Origin: Synergistaceae bacterium | GTDB lineage: Bacteria > Synergistota > Synergistia > Synergistales > Aminobacteriaceae | Length of the DNA: 64,000 bases | NCBI GenBank assembly: GCA_017451025.1 | Contig: JAFSSM010000003.1 | Location: 1 to 64,000 of the forward strand | Reading direction: 5' to 3' | Shown: piece after piece, positions 16,999 through 25,079 of the stretch | How positions within the stretch are numbered: the stretch's first letter is position 1 | Layout: each line of letters opens with the position of its first letter | Notes under the pieces: model-generated | Told to the model about the DNA's origin: nothing | Databases searched by the model: none | Seen by the model: only the letters and a program-made list of their open reading frames with translations | Made by a program: the position numbers and the translations under genes

Positions 16999-18054
16999 CT
17001 ACTTGAAGAACTTTGAAGTAGGGTGTTTAGCTCTCCCTAAATTTATTGCCTTCATCAAATTTTCCCTTATCTTCTCCGGCGGAGTTATACCCTTCACTTT
17101 TCCTGCGGTGAAGTGATTCCCGATGTACAACGCTCCGTTCTCCACGTGAAGCTCATACGGCGCAAGCTCCAGCTGCAAATATTTATCCAGCACTCCCCTC
17201 ATCTCCGACAGCGCAGACCTAACTTCCGGTGTCCTGTTTCCAGTCGCAACCACCTGGCCGTCCACAAGAAGCTGTATGTTGTTCCCCTCCTTAAGCTCCG
17301 TCCGCAGAAGGCCAAGCGAATATTTCCGCTCAATCGGAATTTTCCGCTCGTGCAGAGTCTTCACCGCACTATCAAGCCTCTTCGGAGTGTCAGGGTGATT
17401 CATGTATATTCCGTACTCAACAATCGGCTGTCTGTATTCTTCCGCCATAAAGTGCTCGAACAGCGTTATCATTCCTGTTGGCGAATACCCCGACTGAATC
17501 AGCGCGTCAAGCCCTAACCTGTCGGCCTCAGCCTCAAGCTCCATCGTGTACGCATTCGTTATCGCTAACTGCGCTATCTGTGCAAGAACTACCGGTGCCG
17601 CAGATCCTCCGCTCAACAGCATCACAGCAAGTGCACCCAGCGTTACCTTGTTGGACTCCGCCGCCATCCTCAGCGAGTGCTTCCTGTCGGCGTGGATCAT
17701 CTCGTGCGCCATCACTGCCGCCAATTCCGAATCAGTCTTGAGTGCGTCGACTATTCCCGTCGTGAAGAAAATAAACCCTCCGGGAAGGCAAAACGCGTTC
17801 AGTACTTCGGTCTTCACAAGGCGAATTTCCCAATTAATGCGCCGCGACATGAAAGGCTCAAGCCGTGCCGCAATCATCTCCAGTTTCGCAACAGAAGCAG
17901 GGTCTGAAGTTACGGGCCACTCCTTTTCGATCTGCTCGACTGCCTTGCGCCCGATCTCAACTTCTTTTGCCAGGTCTGGGTCGGGTTCAGCGCAAAAAGC
18001 ACATCCCGCAAAAATCAGCACCAGCACCAACGCCAAAATTTTCTTTTCCTTCAT
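16999..18054 (-). CDS. M48 family zinc metalloprotease, exported
   Basis: 351 aa. The N-terminus LALVLVLIFAGCAFC is a signal peptide with a lipobox-like cysteine, so it may be a periplasmic lipoprotein. The zinc motif is HEMIHADRKH near residue 115, with the third ligand in ELEAEADRLGLDAL near 175, as in BepA/Oma1-type M48 peptidases that control outer-membrane protein quality. The C-terminal part lacks the TPR array of BepA. The start overlaps the stop of the upstream flgN-like gene by 4 bp (ATGA), so it is translated in the fliS-flgN unit. Confidence 0.88.
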   Translation of the reverse strand: MKEKKILALVLVLIFAGCAFCAEPDPDLAKEVEIGRKAVEQIEKEWPVTSDPASVAKLEMIAARLEPFMSRRINWEIRLVKTEVLNAFCLPGGFIFFTTGIVDALKTDSELAAVMAHEMIHADRKHSLRMAAESNKVTLGALAVMLLSGGSAAPVVLAQIAQLAITNAYTMELEAEADRLGLDALIQSGYSPTGMITLFEHFMAEEYRQPIVEYGIYMNHPDTPKRLDSAVKTLHERKIPIERKYSLGLLRTELKEGNNIQLLVDGQVVATGNRTPEVRSALSEMRGVLDKYLQLELAPYELHVENGALYIGNHFTAGKVKGITPPEKIRENLMKAINLGRAKHPTSKFFK

Positions 18055-18548
18055 ATCATTGACCCTCCCATCCGCGCATAACTAGCCGCCGCGTTCTGTC
18101 CCTGCACACGCGTTACCATTTGCGAGCGCAGTCCCGACGAAAACTTCTCAAGCTCACCGATTGCGTCGTCCTCCGCGCAAATTACACTGCCAGCAATTTC
18201 ACGGCTCTCCTGAATCAGTGCAGGAAGCTCCTCGTCTTCCGGGTAAAGCTCAAGCAGATATTTTCCCAAGCCCTCCGGAAAATTCGGCATATTCAAGTTC
18301 TCACCGTGTCCTGCCTCCGAAAGAATATCCTTCCAGCCGTCCGCCAATAACTGAAGCTGTGAGATTATGCCGTCCTTGCTCTCCAGCAGGCCAAGCAGCT
18401 CGTCCATATCACCATTAAGGACAATGGCCTCAAGTTCCCTCGAGATCATTGCCCTTAACGTTTTGCAGAGTGATATTTCCCTGCGGATAAGTTCTTTGGC
18501 CTGTTCCAGTGCGCTAGCCGGCAAGCGTGAATGTTCCTGTCTTAGCAT
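18051..18548 (-). CDS. FlgN-like flagellar export chaperone
   Basis: 165 aa from ATG 18548, which overlaps fliS by 35 bp; a TTG at 18524 behind AGGA would give an 11-bp overlap and is a fair alternative. All-helical protein: residues 10-50 (LEQAKELIRREISLCKTLRA) and a C-terminal helix ending RVQGQNAAASYARMGGSMI, the layout of FlgN, which escorts the hook-filament junction proteins FlgK and FlgL to the export gate. Sequence conservation in FlgN is low, but adjacency to fliS supports the call. Confidence 0.7.
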   Translation of the reverse strand: MLRQEHSRLPASALEQAKELIRREISLCKTLRAMISRELEAIVLNGDMDELLGLLESKDGIISQLQLLADGWKDILSEAGHGENLNMPNFPEGLGKYLLELYPEDEELPALIQESREIAGSVICAEDDAIGELEKFSSGLRSQMVTRVQGQNAAASYARMGGSMI

Positions 18549-19077
18549 TTTTCGCCGCCGCCGGATTTGCGGGATATGCAGAAGGAGCTTTAGGCTGAGC
18601 CGGTGTTTCGGGCTTGCGGCCTTCCACTTCTGCCATAGCGTTCTGAAGGTCTTTGTCCTCCGGGTGTGCCGCCTGATATTCCTTCAGGAGTTTCATCAGT
18701 GCTTCCTCCCAAGTCTGCTTCAGTTCCTCAAGCATTCCGTACACTGTCCTGATATTGTCAGGCTCCTTCTTGATGTTCGCGTCAACCAAAAGCTGGTACA
18801 TGTACTCGTAAAGCTGCATCAGCTTATCCGCAACATCTCCGCCCTTCTCGCGGTTGAGCGTTACCATCAGTTCGCGGATAACTTCCTGCGCACGGATTAT
18901 CTCTTTGTTGGCGAGGTCATAGTCCGGTGTTCCGCCGTTGGTGCGGCCAAGAAGCGCGTTCTCCGCAGTGTGGCACGCCTTAATGCCTATATCGTAGGTG
19001 ATGAGGAGGAGCTGTTCCTTCGTCGCTGTCGAAATTCTAGTCGCCTGATAGGTGAACTGTGCGTTATTGTTTACCAT
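18514..19077 (-). CDS. fliS: Flagellin chaperone FliS with C-terminal extension
   Basis: 187 aa behind an AGGGGG SD. Residues 1-130 match FliS: YQATRISTATKEQLLLITYD, then the helices with KEIIRAQEVIRELMVTLN and MYQLLVDANIKK. FliS binds the C-terminus of flagellin in the cytosol and prevents early polymerisation. A tail of about 55 residues rich in Ala, Pro and Lys (VEGRKPETPAQPKAPSA) is beyond the usual length of about 130. No flagellin gene is in the window. It heads the fliS-flgN-M48 unit. Confidence 0.9.
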   Translation of the reverse strand: MVNNNAQFTYQATRISTATKEQLLLITYDIGIKACHTAENALLGRTNGGTPDYDLANKEIIRAQEVIRELMVTLNREKGGDVADKLMQLYEYMYQLLVDANIKKEPDNIRTVYGMLEELKQTWEEALMKLLKEYQAAHPEDKDLQNAMAEVEGRKPETPAQPKAPSAYPANPAAAKNAKTGTFTLAG

Positions 19078-19166
19078 TTTAGGATAACCCCCTGAATTTT
19101 TCTTGTGTTATTGGTGTCTGCAAAGAATATCGGTCAGGGATTTGTGCACTTTTAGCACAACGCGGC

Positions 19167-21077
19167 CTAAACGTCAAGATTTTTGACCTCGTGGGCATTA
19201 GCGATGATGAACTGCCTTCTGGGTTCTACCTTTTCACCCATCAGGATATCGAAGTATTCATCAGCCAGCAGGTTATCATCGACCTCTACCTTCTTGAGAA
19301 TCCTGTTCGCCGGATCCATCGTAGTCTCCCACAGCTGTTCGGGGTTCATCTCGCCGAGTCCCTTGTAACGCTGGACGCTGACCTTCGACGGGTCTGATGC
19401 ATTGTCGACGATTTCCCGAAGCTCCTTATCGGTGTAACAGTAGTTCACGGTTTTTCCGTACTGCACGCGGTAAAGCGGAGGCTGTGCGAGATACAGATAG
19501 CCCTGCGACAACAATTCGGGCATATGCCGGTAAAAGAACGTCAGGAGCAGTGTAGCAATGTGTGCTCCGTCAACGTCGGCATCCGTCATGATGATAATCT
19601 TGTGGTAGCGGAGCTTGCTTGCGTCGAACTCATTGCCGATGCCGCAACCCAGTGCTGTGATGATGGTCTGGATTTCCCTGTTGCCGAGCATTTTGTCCAT
19701 CTGGGCTTTCTCGACGTTGAGAATCTTTCCGCGAAGTGGCAGGATAGCCTGAAACTTACGGTCTCTACCCTGTTTTGCGCTTCCTCCTGCGCTGTCGCCC
19801 TCGACAATGTAGAGTTCTGTGTTCTCGGCCTTTTTCGACGAACAATCCGCCAGTTTTCCGGGCAGGCTCATTCCCGACATTGCGCCTTTGCGGACGAGTT
19901 CGCGTGCTTTCTTGGCCGCTTCTCTAGCACGTCTTGCACGAATTGCCTTCTCCGCAATCGGCCTGACTATTTCCGGACGCTCCTCGAACACCGCAAGCAG
20001 TCCCTCATAGATGAACGAGTCGACTGCTCCGCGAACTTCGCTGTTGCCGAGTTTGGTCTTGGTCTGTCCCTCGAACTGCGGTTCGCTCAATCTCACGGAG
20101 AGCACACATGTCAAGCCTTCCTTGAGGTCATCGCCCGAAAGGTTCTCTTCCTTGTCGCGTAAAATTTTTCCTGCTCTTGCGGCCTCGTTGAGCGCGCGGG
20201 TAAGGGCTGTGCGAAGTCCGATTAGGTGAGTTCCGCCCTCGATGGTGTGAATCAGGTTTGCGTAGGTGTACATGTGCTCCTGGTAGCCGTCGTTGTACTC
20301 GAAGCCTACATCGATTGCGATGTTGTCTCTTGTTCCGGAGAGGACTACGGGTTCGCTGAATAATGCTGTCCTGTCGCGGTCAATGTACTTCACGAATGCG
20401 CCGATGCCGCCCTTGAAGAAATATTCGCGGCTGTCGTTTGTGCGTTCGTCGAGCACCGAAATCTTGAGGCCGGGATTCAGGAAGGCTAATTCCTTGAAGC
20501 GGCTCTTTAGGGTGTCAAGGGAGTGGTGAACTTCCTCGAAAATTTCCTTGTCGGGCAGGTAATCTATGCGTGTTCCCTGCCAGTCAGCTTTAACGCCCTC
20601 GCTAAGTTCAGTTACGGGGACTCCGCGCTCGAAACGCTGGGTTTTGGCGATGCCGTCCCGTGCGATCGTAACGACGAGCCATTCTGACAGGGCATTAACG
20701 ACCGAAACGCCGACACCGTGAAGTCCGCCGGATACCTTGTAGGCACCTGCTCCGAACTTTCCGCCAGCGTGAAGGACGGTAAGGACGACTTCGCTGGTGG
20801 GCCTGCCGTTGTAGGGGTGTGGGTCTGTGGGGATGCCGCGACCGTTGTCCTGGACGGTGATGCTCTCGTCGAGGTGAATAGTTATCTGTATTTCGTTGCA
20901 GAAACCGGCCATAGCTTCGTCGACTGCGTTATCGACGACTTCGTAGACCAGGTGATGAAGTCCTCTGACTGAAGTATCACCGATGTACATTCCTGGACGT
21001 TTGCGGACAGCTTCGAGGCCCTCTAAGACTTTTATGCTTTCTGCTCCGTAATCATTAATATGGCTGTTTGCTTCCAT
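19167..21077 (-). CDS. gyrB: DNA gyrase subunit B
   Basis: 636 aa. ATPase subunit of gyrase, which introduces negative supercoils with GyrA. The GHKL ATPase motifs are intact (YEVVDNAVDEAMAG, DNGRGIPTD, GGLHGVGVSVVNALS), followed by the transducer domain (QTKTKLGN), TOPRIM (LYIVEGDSAGGSAKQGRDR, IIMTDADVDGAHI) and the C-terminal QRYKGLGEMNPEQLWETTMD motif. Full length. AAGGAG precedes ATG 21077, and TATAAT on this strand lies near 21116-21121. gyrA and recF are not adjacent. The spacer to the radical SAM leader is about 120 bp. Confidence 0.98.
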   Translation of the reverse strand: MEANSHINDYGAESIKVLEGLEAVRKRPGMYIGDTSVRGLHHLVYEVVDNAVDEAMAGFCNEIQITIHLDESITVQDNGRGIPTDPHPYNGRPTSEVVLTVLHAGGKFGAGAYKVSGGLHGVGVSVVNALSEWLVVTIARDGIAKTQRFERGVPVTELSEGVKADWQGTRIDYLPDKEIFEEVHHSLDTLKSRFKELAFLNPGLKISVLDERTNDSREYFFKGGIGAFVKYIDRDRTALFSEPVVLSGTRDNIAIDVGFEYNDGYQEHMYTYANLIHTIEGGTHLIGLRTALTRALNEAARAGKILRDKEENLSGDDLKEGLTCVLSVRLSEPQFEGQTKTKLGNSEVRGAVDSFIYEGLLAVFEERPEIVRPIAEKAIRARRAREAAKKARELVRKGAMSGMSLPGKLADCSSKKAENTELYIVEGDSAGGSAKQGRDRKFQAILPLRGKILNVEKAQMDKMLGNREIQTIITALGCGIGNEFDASKLRYHKIIIMTDADVDGAHIATLLLTFFYRHMPELLSQGYLYLAQPPLYRVQYGKTVNYCYTDKELREIVDNASDPSKVSVQRYKGLGEMNPEQLWETTMDPANRILKKVEVDDNLLADEYFDILMGEKVEPRRQFIIANAHEVKNLDV

Positions 21078-21162
21078 GTGTAATAAATAAATTGCTCCTT
21101 TGTTGGGATGAAGTGATTATAGCAGATTTGAGGGGAGCATACGGTCTTTCGTGAACGTGTGC

Positions 21163-21168
21163 TATAAT
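21163..21168 (+). promoter_or_regulatory. Extended -10 promoter of the heptamer-repeat leader
   Basis: TGCTATAAT lies about 20 bp before AAGGAGG (21187-21193). The following CGGCTAATCTTAAGCAA resembles the region after the -10 of phase-variation leader A. Confidence 0.55.
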
Positions 21169-21199
21169 CGGCTAATCTTAAGCAATAAGGAGGTTGACA

Positions 21200-21280
<81 letters not shown>

Positions 21281-21331
21281 ATTTCACCCTAATAATGCTT
21301 GTTCCCTTTGTTGTGCGGAGGCATCCTCGCT

Positions 21332-22264
21332 ATGAAGTACCTCGCCAAAAAACTCCTCCGGTTTTTCCCGCCCTCATTCCACCATTTCGCACGAAACGTT
21401 TACACTCGCGGAAGAACTTTCTTCGGTTCATTGATCGTCCGCACAAAAATATTGCTCTCTCTCCCGCTCCGAAAAAGACTCCGGCAAATACACTTCGAGG
21501 TTCACCTGGCCGAACACTGCAACCTCAATTGCTATGCCTGCAACAACTTTTCACCCATAGCAGAGCCGGAATTTATCGGCATAGAAGAATTTCGGAGAGA
21601 CTTCGAGCGCATGGGAAGCATCTTCTCTCATGAATGCGAGCGTATCTACCTGCTCGGCGGAGAACCTCTGCTTCATCCGGAGATTAACACACTTATGGAG
21701 ATTGCCCGAGCCAATTTCAGCAAGGGGGATATATCCGTCTTCACTAATGGCCTTCTGCTCAAAAAAATGGACGACTCTTTCTGGAGGACATGTCATGACC
21801 AAAAAATCGGCATAATCCTTTCGGCATACCCCATTAAGCTAGATATTCAGGGGATTAATTCTCTTGCAGAAAAATTCGGCGTAAAGTTCCAATATGCATG
21901 GGGAGATTCCAGTTCTATGCATGACATGTTCTCGATAACTCCCCTTAACCTCAAGGGAGACAGCAACGCAAAACTGAACTTCGGTATATGCATAAGGGCT
22001 GTCAACTGCCTGACACTGAGTCACGGAAAATTATTCACATGTTCATTCATGCCGCACGTGCATCACTTCAACAAGAAGTTCGGTGAACACATAGAGATTA
22101 CGCCCGACGACTACGTCAACATTTATGATGATGTCAATGCGGAATACATCCTGCAGAAAATGAGTGAGCCTGTTCCTGCCTGCAGATACTGCCGCCTCGA
22201 TAATAAGTCGGTCAGGCTTGTGAAGTGGGGCATCTCGAAATGCGAGAAGAGTGAATGGGTCTAG
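21332..22264 (+). CDS. Radical SAM protein with a C-terminal Cys cluster
   Basis: 310 aa from ATG 21332, preceded by GGAGG; a TTG 33 bp upstream in frame lacks an SD. The SAM-binding cluster motif CNLNCYACNN is near residue 61, with LLGGEPLLHPEI after it and FTNGLLLKK near 145. C-terminal cysteines in CIRAVNC, FTCSFMP and ACRYCRLD suggest a SPASM or twitch-like auxiliary Fe-S cluster. An N-terminal extension of about 55 basic and hydrophobic residues (LLRFFPPSFHHFARNVYTRG) is unusual. Such enzymes occur in capsule and O-antigen loci; the substrate is unknown. The repeat leader upstream suggests phase-variable expression. Confidence 0.8.
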   Translation: MKYLAKKLLRFFPPSFHHFARNVYTRGRTFFGSLIVRTKILLSLPLRKRLRQIHFEVHLAEHCNLNCYACNNFSPIAEPEFIGIEEFRRDFERMGSIFSHECERIYLLGGEPLLHPEINTLMEIARANFSKGDISVFTNGLLLKKMDDSFWRTCHDQKIGIILSAYPIKLDIQGINSLAEKFGVKFQYAWGDSSSMHDMFSITPLNLKGDSNAKLNFGICIRAVNCLTLSHGKLFTCSFMPHVHHFNKKFGEHIEITPDDYVNIYDDVNAEYILQKMSEPVPACRYCRLDNKSVRLVKWGISKCEKSEWV

Positions 22265-22294
22265 CGCGATTTGACCCTGATTGATGAATGGCCT

Positions 22295-22329
22295 AAAATC
22301 TGCCGCAGATAAAGGAGGCAGATTTTTTT
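22295..22329 (+). terminator. Terminator hairpin overlapping the SD of the thioesterase gene
   Basis: AATCTGCC (22297-22304) pairs with GGCAGATT (22317-22324) and is followed by seven T directly before ATG 22330. The SD AAAGGAGG (22311-22318) lies in the loop and the start of the 3' stem, so folding would both end transcription and hide the ribosome site. Confidence 0.75.
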
Positions 22330-22758
22330 ATGGCGTGCATAACTCGCAAAACGTCTACAAGAGTACGTTACGGCGAAACCGACAAAATGGGAGTAGCGTA
22401 TTACGGGAGATATATGGACTGGTTCGAGATGGGAAGGACTGAGTATTGCCGGCAGTCGGGGAAAACTTTTCGTGAATGGGAAGCTGAAGGAATAATGCTG
22501 CCTGTGGTTGAGGCACATTGCCGCTATAAGTCCTCGCTGCACTACGACGACGAAATAGAGATTGAGACCAGCATAACGAAGCTGTCCCGCGTCAGTGTGG
22601 AGTTCACGTGCCGGGTGTTCAACAAGGCGACCGGGAATTTAGCGGCGGAAGGCTGCACCAAACACGCCTTCGTGTCGTCTGACGGAAAACTCCTGAAGAA
22701 CGGCTGTTCGCTTCAGCAGAGACTCGAGGAACTCACAAAAAAAGAGGCTGAGGAATAA
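22330..22758 (+). CDS. YbgC/FadM family acyl-CoA thioesterase
   Basis: 142 aa hotdog-fold protein. The motif RVRYGETDKMGVAYYGRYMDW carries the catalytic Asp and Tyr of the YbgC (4HBT) family. PVVEAHCRYKSSLHYDDEIE and FVSSDGKLLK complete the fold. It hydrolyses short or medium acyl-CoA or aromatic acyl-CoA thioesters in the cytosol; the chain length cannot be read from sequence. Its SD is embedded in a terminator-like hairpin. Confidence 0.9.
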   Translation: MACITRKTSTRVRYGETDKMGVAYYGRYMDWFEMGRTEYCRQSGKTFREWEAEGIMLPVVEAHCRYKSSLHYDDEIEIETSITKLSRVSVEFTCRVFNKATGNLAAEGCTKHAFVSSDGKLLKNGCSLQQRLEELTKKEAEE

Positions 22759-22779
22759 TTTTCCCCAGCCCCGCATTTT
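22746..22779. terminator. Hairpin between the thioesterase and carbonic anhydrase genes
   Basis: GGCTGAGG pairs imperfectly with CCCCAGCC, with an A run on the left and a short T run on the right. It lies between two convergent genes and probably serves both. Confidence 0.65.
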
Positions 22780-22781
22780 TC

Positions 22782-23348
22782 CTATTTGTGGGAGTTCGGC
22801 GCAAGTGCTACCTTATACTTAAATTCAACCTTGCCGGTGTCTATGTGATAAACAGCTCCAAAAACTTCGGCAGGTATACCATTTTTCACAATGACTTCAC
22901 AGCTGTGCTTGACGTTGAGTTCGACCGCTCTATCCGCATCTTCCTCCTGCCCTATTGCACGCGAAATCTCATTGATTATTGCTCCCAATTTCCCGTGTAC
23001 CTCTTCGTGCGCCAGAGCAGTACCAACCGCACCGCAATGCGTATGTCCAAGTACCACAACCAGCTTCACGCCCAAATGTTCAACAGCGTATTCGATGCTC
23101 CCGAGTGCTGTCTTGTCGATCGTGAACCCCGCAGAACGTATCACGAACAGCTCGCCTATCCCCGCAGAAAATATGCTCTCAGGAATCACCCGCGAGTCCG
23201 AACACGTAACGATCACCGCATAAGGCTTCTGGCCTTCACGTGCGGTAGTCTCGCGGAGCTCGGGCGATACATCCCCTAAGGGACTCTCCGCCGCCAAGTA
23301 CCGCTTGTTGCCTTCACGCAAACGCTGTAATTCTTTCATTTCATTCAT
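22782..23348 (-). CDS. Beta-class carbonic anhydrase
   Basis: 188 aa. The zinc and catalytic residues are present: Cys and Asp of CSDSRVIPESIF near residue 50, and His and Cys of LGHTHCGAVG near residue 103. The enzyme interconverts CO2 and bicarbonate in the cytosol, typically supplying bicarbonate for carboxylations. The start MNEMKELQRLREGNKRYLA is preceded by GGAGGTACATAAAA. Single gene, no clear operon partner. Confidence 0.95.
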   Translation of the reverse strand: MNEMKELQRLREGNKRYLAAESPLGDVSPELRETTAREGQKPYAVIVTCSDSRVIPESIFSAGIGELFVIRSAGFTIDKTALGSIEYAVEHLGVKLVVVLGHTHCGAVGTALAHEEVHGKLGAIINEISRAIGQEEDADRAVELNVKHSCEVIVKNGIPAEVFGAVYHIDTGKVEFKYKVALAPNSHK

Positions 23349-23381
23349 TTTTATGTACCTCCGCTTATATTAGCAGTTAAG

Positions 23382-25049
23382 CTAAACCTTCACTCCGGAC
23401 GCAGGTGCAGGCCGCCCGAACAAATACCCTTGCGCAAAATCACACCCCGCCTTCTTCAGAAACTCCAGCTGTTCCTTCGTCTCCACTCCTTTGGACAGTG
23501 CAGGCATTCCCAGTTTGCGGGCCATGTCAATAATTGACGATATGATTATGTACGACCTTTCATCATCCAGCGAGCGAATCATGTCCATATCTATTTTGAG
23601 TCCGTCAAGCGCAAAATCCTTCAGAACCTTCAGCGACGAATACCCCGCACCAAACGCATCCATCCACACCTTGAACCCGTGTTCCCGCAGACGGCCGGCC
23701 TCACGCTTCATCGCCTCCATGTCCACAGCAATTAAGCTCTCCGTCAGCTCAAACTTCAGAAGATCCTGCGGAATGTTATACTCACTCACAGCATCCTCAA
23801 TCACACGAACTACATCCGTAAGCTCAAAGTCCAGCCTCGACAGGTTCATAGACACAGGCACGAGCACCTCGCCGACGCTTATTCTGCGCTTCAGTTCCTC
23901 GCAGACTTTCCGGATAACATAACCGTCAAGTTTATGCACCACGTGATGCTCCTCCAGAACGTACAGGAAATCCGCAGGCGACAATCTGCCGTATTCCTTG
24001 TCGTCCCACCTGGTCAGCGCCTCAAATGATGACACATTCCCCGTCCGGACTTCTACTACCGGCTGGAAATACACCTTTATGCTCCCGTCAGAAAGTGCCC
24101 CGTCGAACACTGAGAGTATATGCTCCTGAAGATGCACCTTCTCGTACATTTTGCCCTCGTAGTATTTCACCGTCGTACCGTACTCACGCTTGATGCTGTT
24201 GCACGCAAGACGCGCACAGTCGCATATCGTCCCGATGTCTACGCTGCTGTCCAGAACTGTGCAGATACCCGCCTTCATCTCGACTATCACATCGCGCCGT
24301 ATATTATTCACGCGGAGGCTCATACGGTTAATCTTTTCCGCGAGGTCATCCTGCCCCGTAATCACAACAAAGTGGTCGCTCTCGAACCTTGACGCTATTC
24401 CGTAGGGAAAAGTCTCCTGCAATATCCTGCCAATTGACCGAAGCATTCTGTCCCCGCCAGAAAATCCGTAAGTGTCGTTATAGGTCTGGAAGTTCCTGAT
24501 GTTGAAGTATATACAGCTGGGAGTTTTCCCATCCTTCAAGAATTTTGCGATAATTTCGGGTGCACGTGCCTTGAAGTGCTTCGTGTTGGATAGGCCCGTC
24601 AATTCATCAGTAGTATGTTCCTGCGGCTCAGGAATAACTTGGCCGGATATTCCGGTGAGCTGTTCGCGCAGATCCATATCGTGAAGGTACACGTAGAACA
24701 AACCGCCCAAAGACTCGTCATGCACAAAATGCCCCCAGTCCTCGACGCGCTTGATCCTGCCGTTCTTGGTGATGATTCTGTAGGTGATATAGTCGTAGCC
24801 GTCCGTCTGCTTAATCTGCGAGGCTATTATCTGCTCGACTTCCTCGATGTCCTCAGGATACACTACCGTAGAAAAACTCCCTCCCGTGAATCTCATGAAA
24901 TCCTTCGTGGAATCGCACTCGAATATCTTGGCTATCTCGTCGCTCGCAAATATTATGTCCTCAGAAGAATTTGCCCGATAGACAATTAACGCTCCCGGCA
25001 TGTGCTCTGACAAATTCGCGAGGGTTATGCTGTCATTCTCGTTGAACAT
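23382..25049 (-). CDS. PAS-GGDEF-EAL signalling protein with degenerate GGDEF
   Basis: 555 aa, soluble. A PAS-like domain is at about 10-130 (IIFASDEIAKIFECDSTKDF), a GGDEF-fold domain at about 150-300 and EAL at about 310-550. The diguanylate cyclase motif is replaced by RFESDHF, so cyclase activity is unlikely. The EAL domain keeps FEALTRW, the SMNLSRLDF Asn, FELTES and LKIDMDMI, but the usual DDFGxGYSSL reads DAFGAGYSSL and AEGVET reads SKGVET. Phosphodiesterase activity may therefore be weak or lost, leaving a c-di-GMP sensor. It is last in a unit behind two hybrid kinases. Confidence 0.88.
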   Translation of the reverse strand: MFNENDSITLANLSEHMPGALIVYRANSSEDIIFASDEIAKIFECDSTKDFMRFTGGSFSTVVYPEDIEEVEQIIASQIKQTDGYDYITYRIITKNGRIKRVEDWGHFVHDESLGGLFYVYLHDMDLREQLTGISGQVIPEPQEHTTDELTGLSNTKHFKARAPEIIAKFLKDGKTPSCIYFNIRNFQTYNDTYGFSGGDRMLRSIGRILQETFPYGIASRFESDHFVVITGQDDLAEKINRMSLRVNNIRRDVIVEMKAGICTVLDSSVDIGTICDCARLACNSIKREYGTTVKYYEGKMYEKVHLQEHILSVFDGALSDGSIKVYFQPVVEVRTGNVSSFEALTRWDDKEYGRLSPADFLYVLEEHHVVHKLDGYVIRKVCEELKRRISVGEVLVPVSMNLSRLDFELTDVVRVIEDAVSEYNIPQDLLKFELTESLIAVDMEAMKREAGRLREHGFKVWMDAFGAGYSSLKVLKDFALDGLKIDMDMIRSLDDERSYIIISSIIDMARKLGMPALSKGVETKEQLEFLKKAGCDFAQGYLFGRPAPASGVKV

Positions 25050-25079
25050 GGAAAAATTTTTCCCCCTACTTTATGTGAA

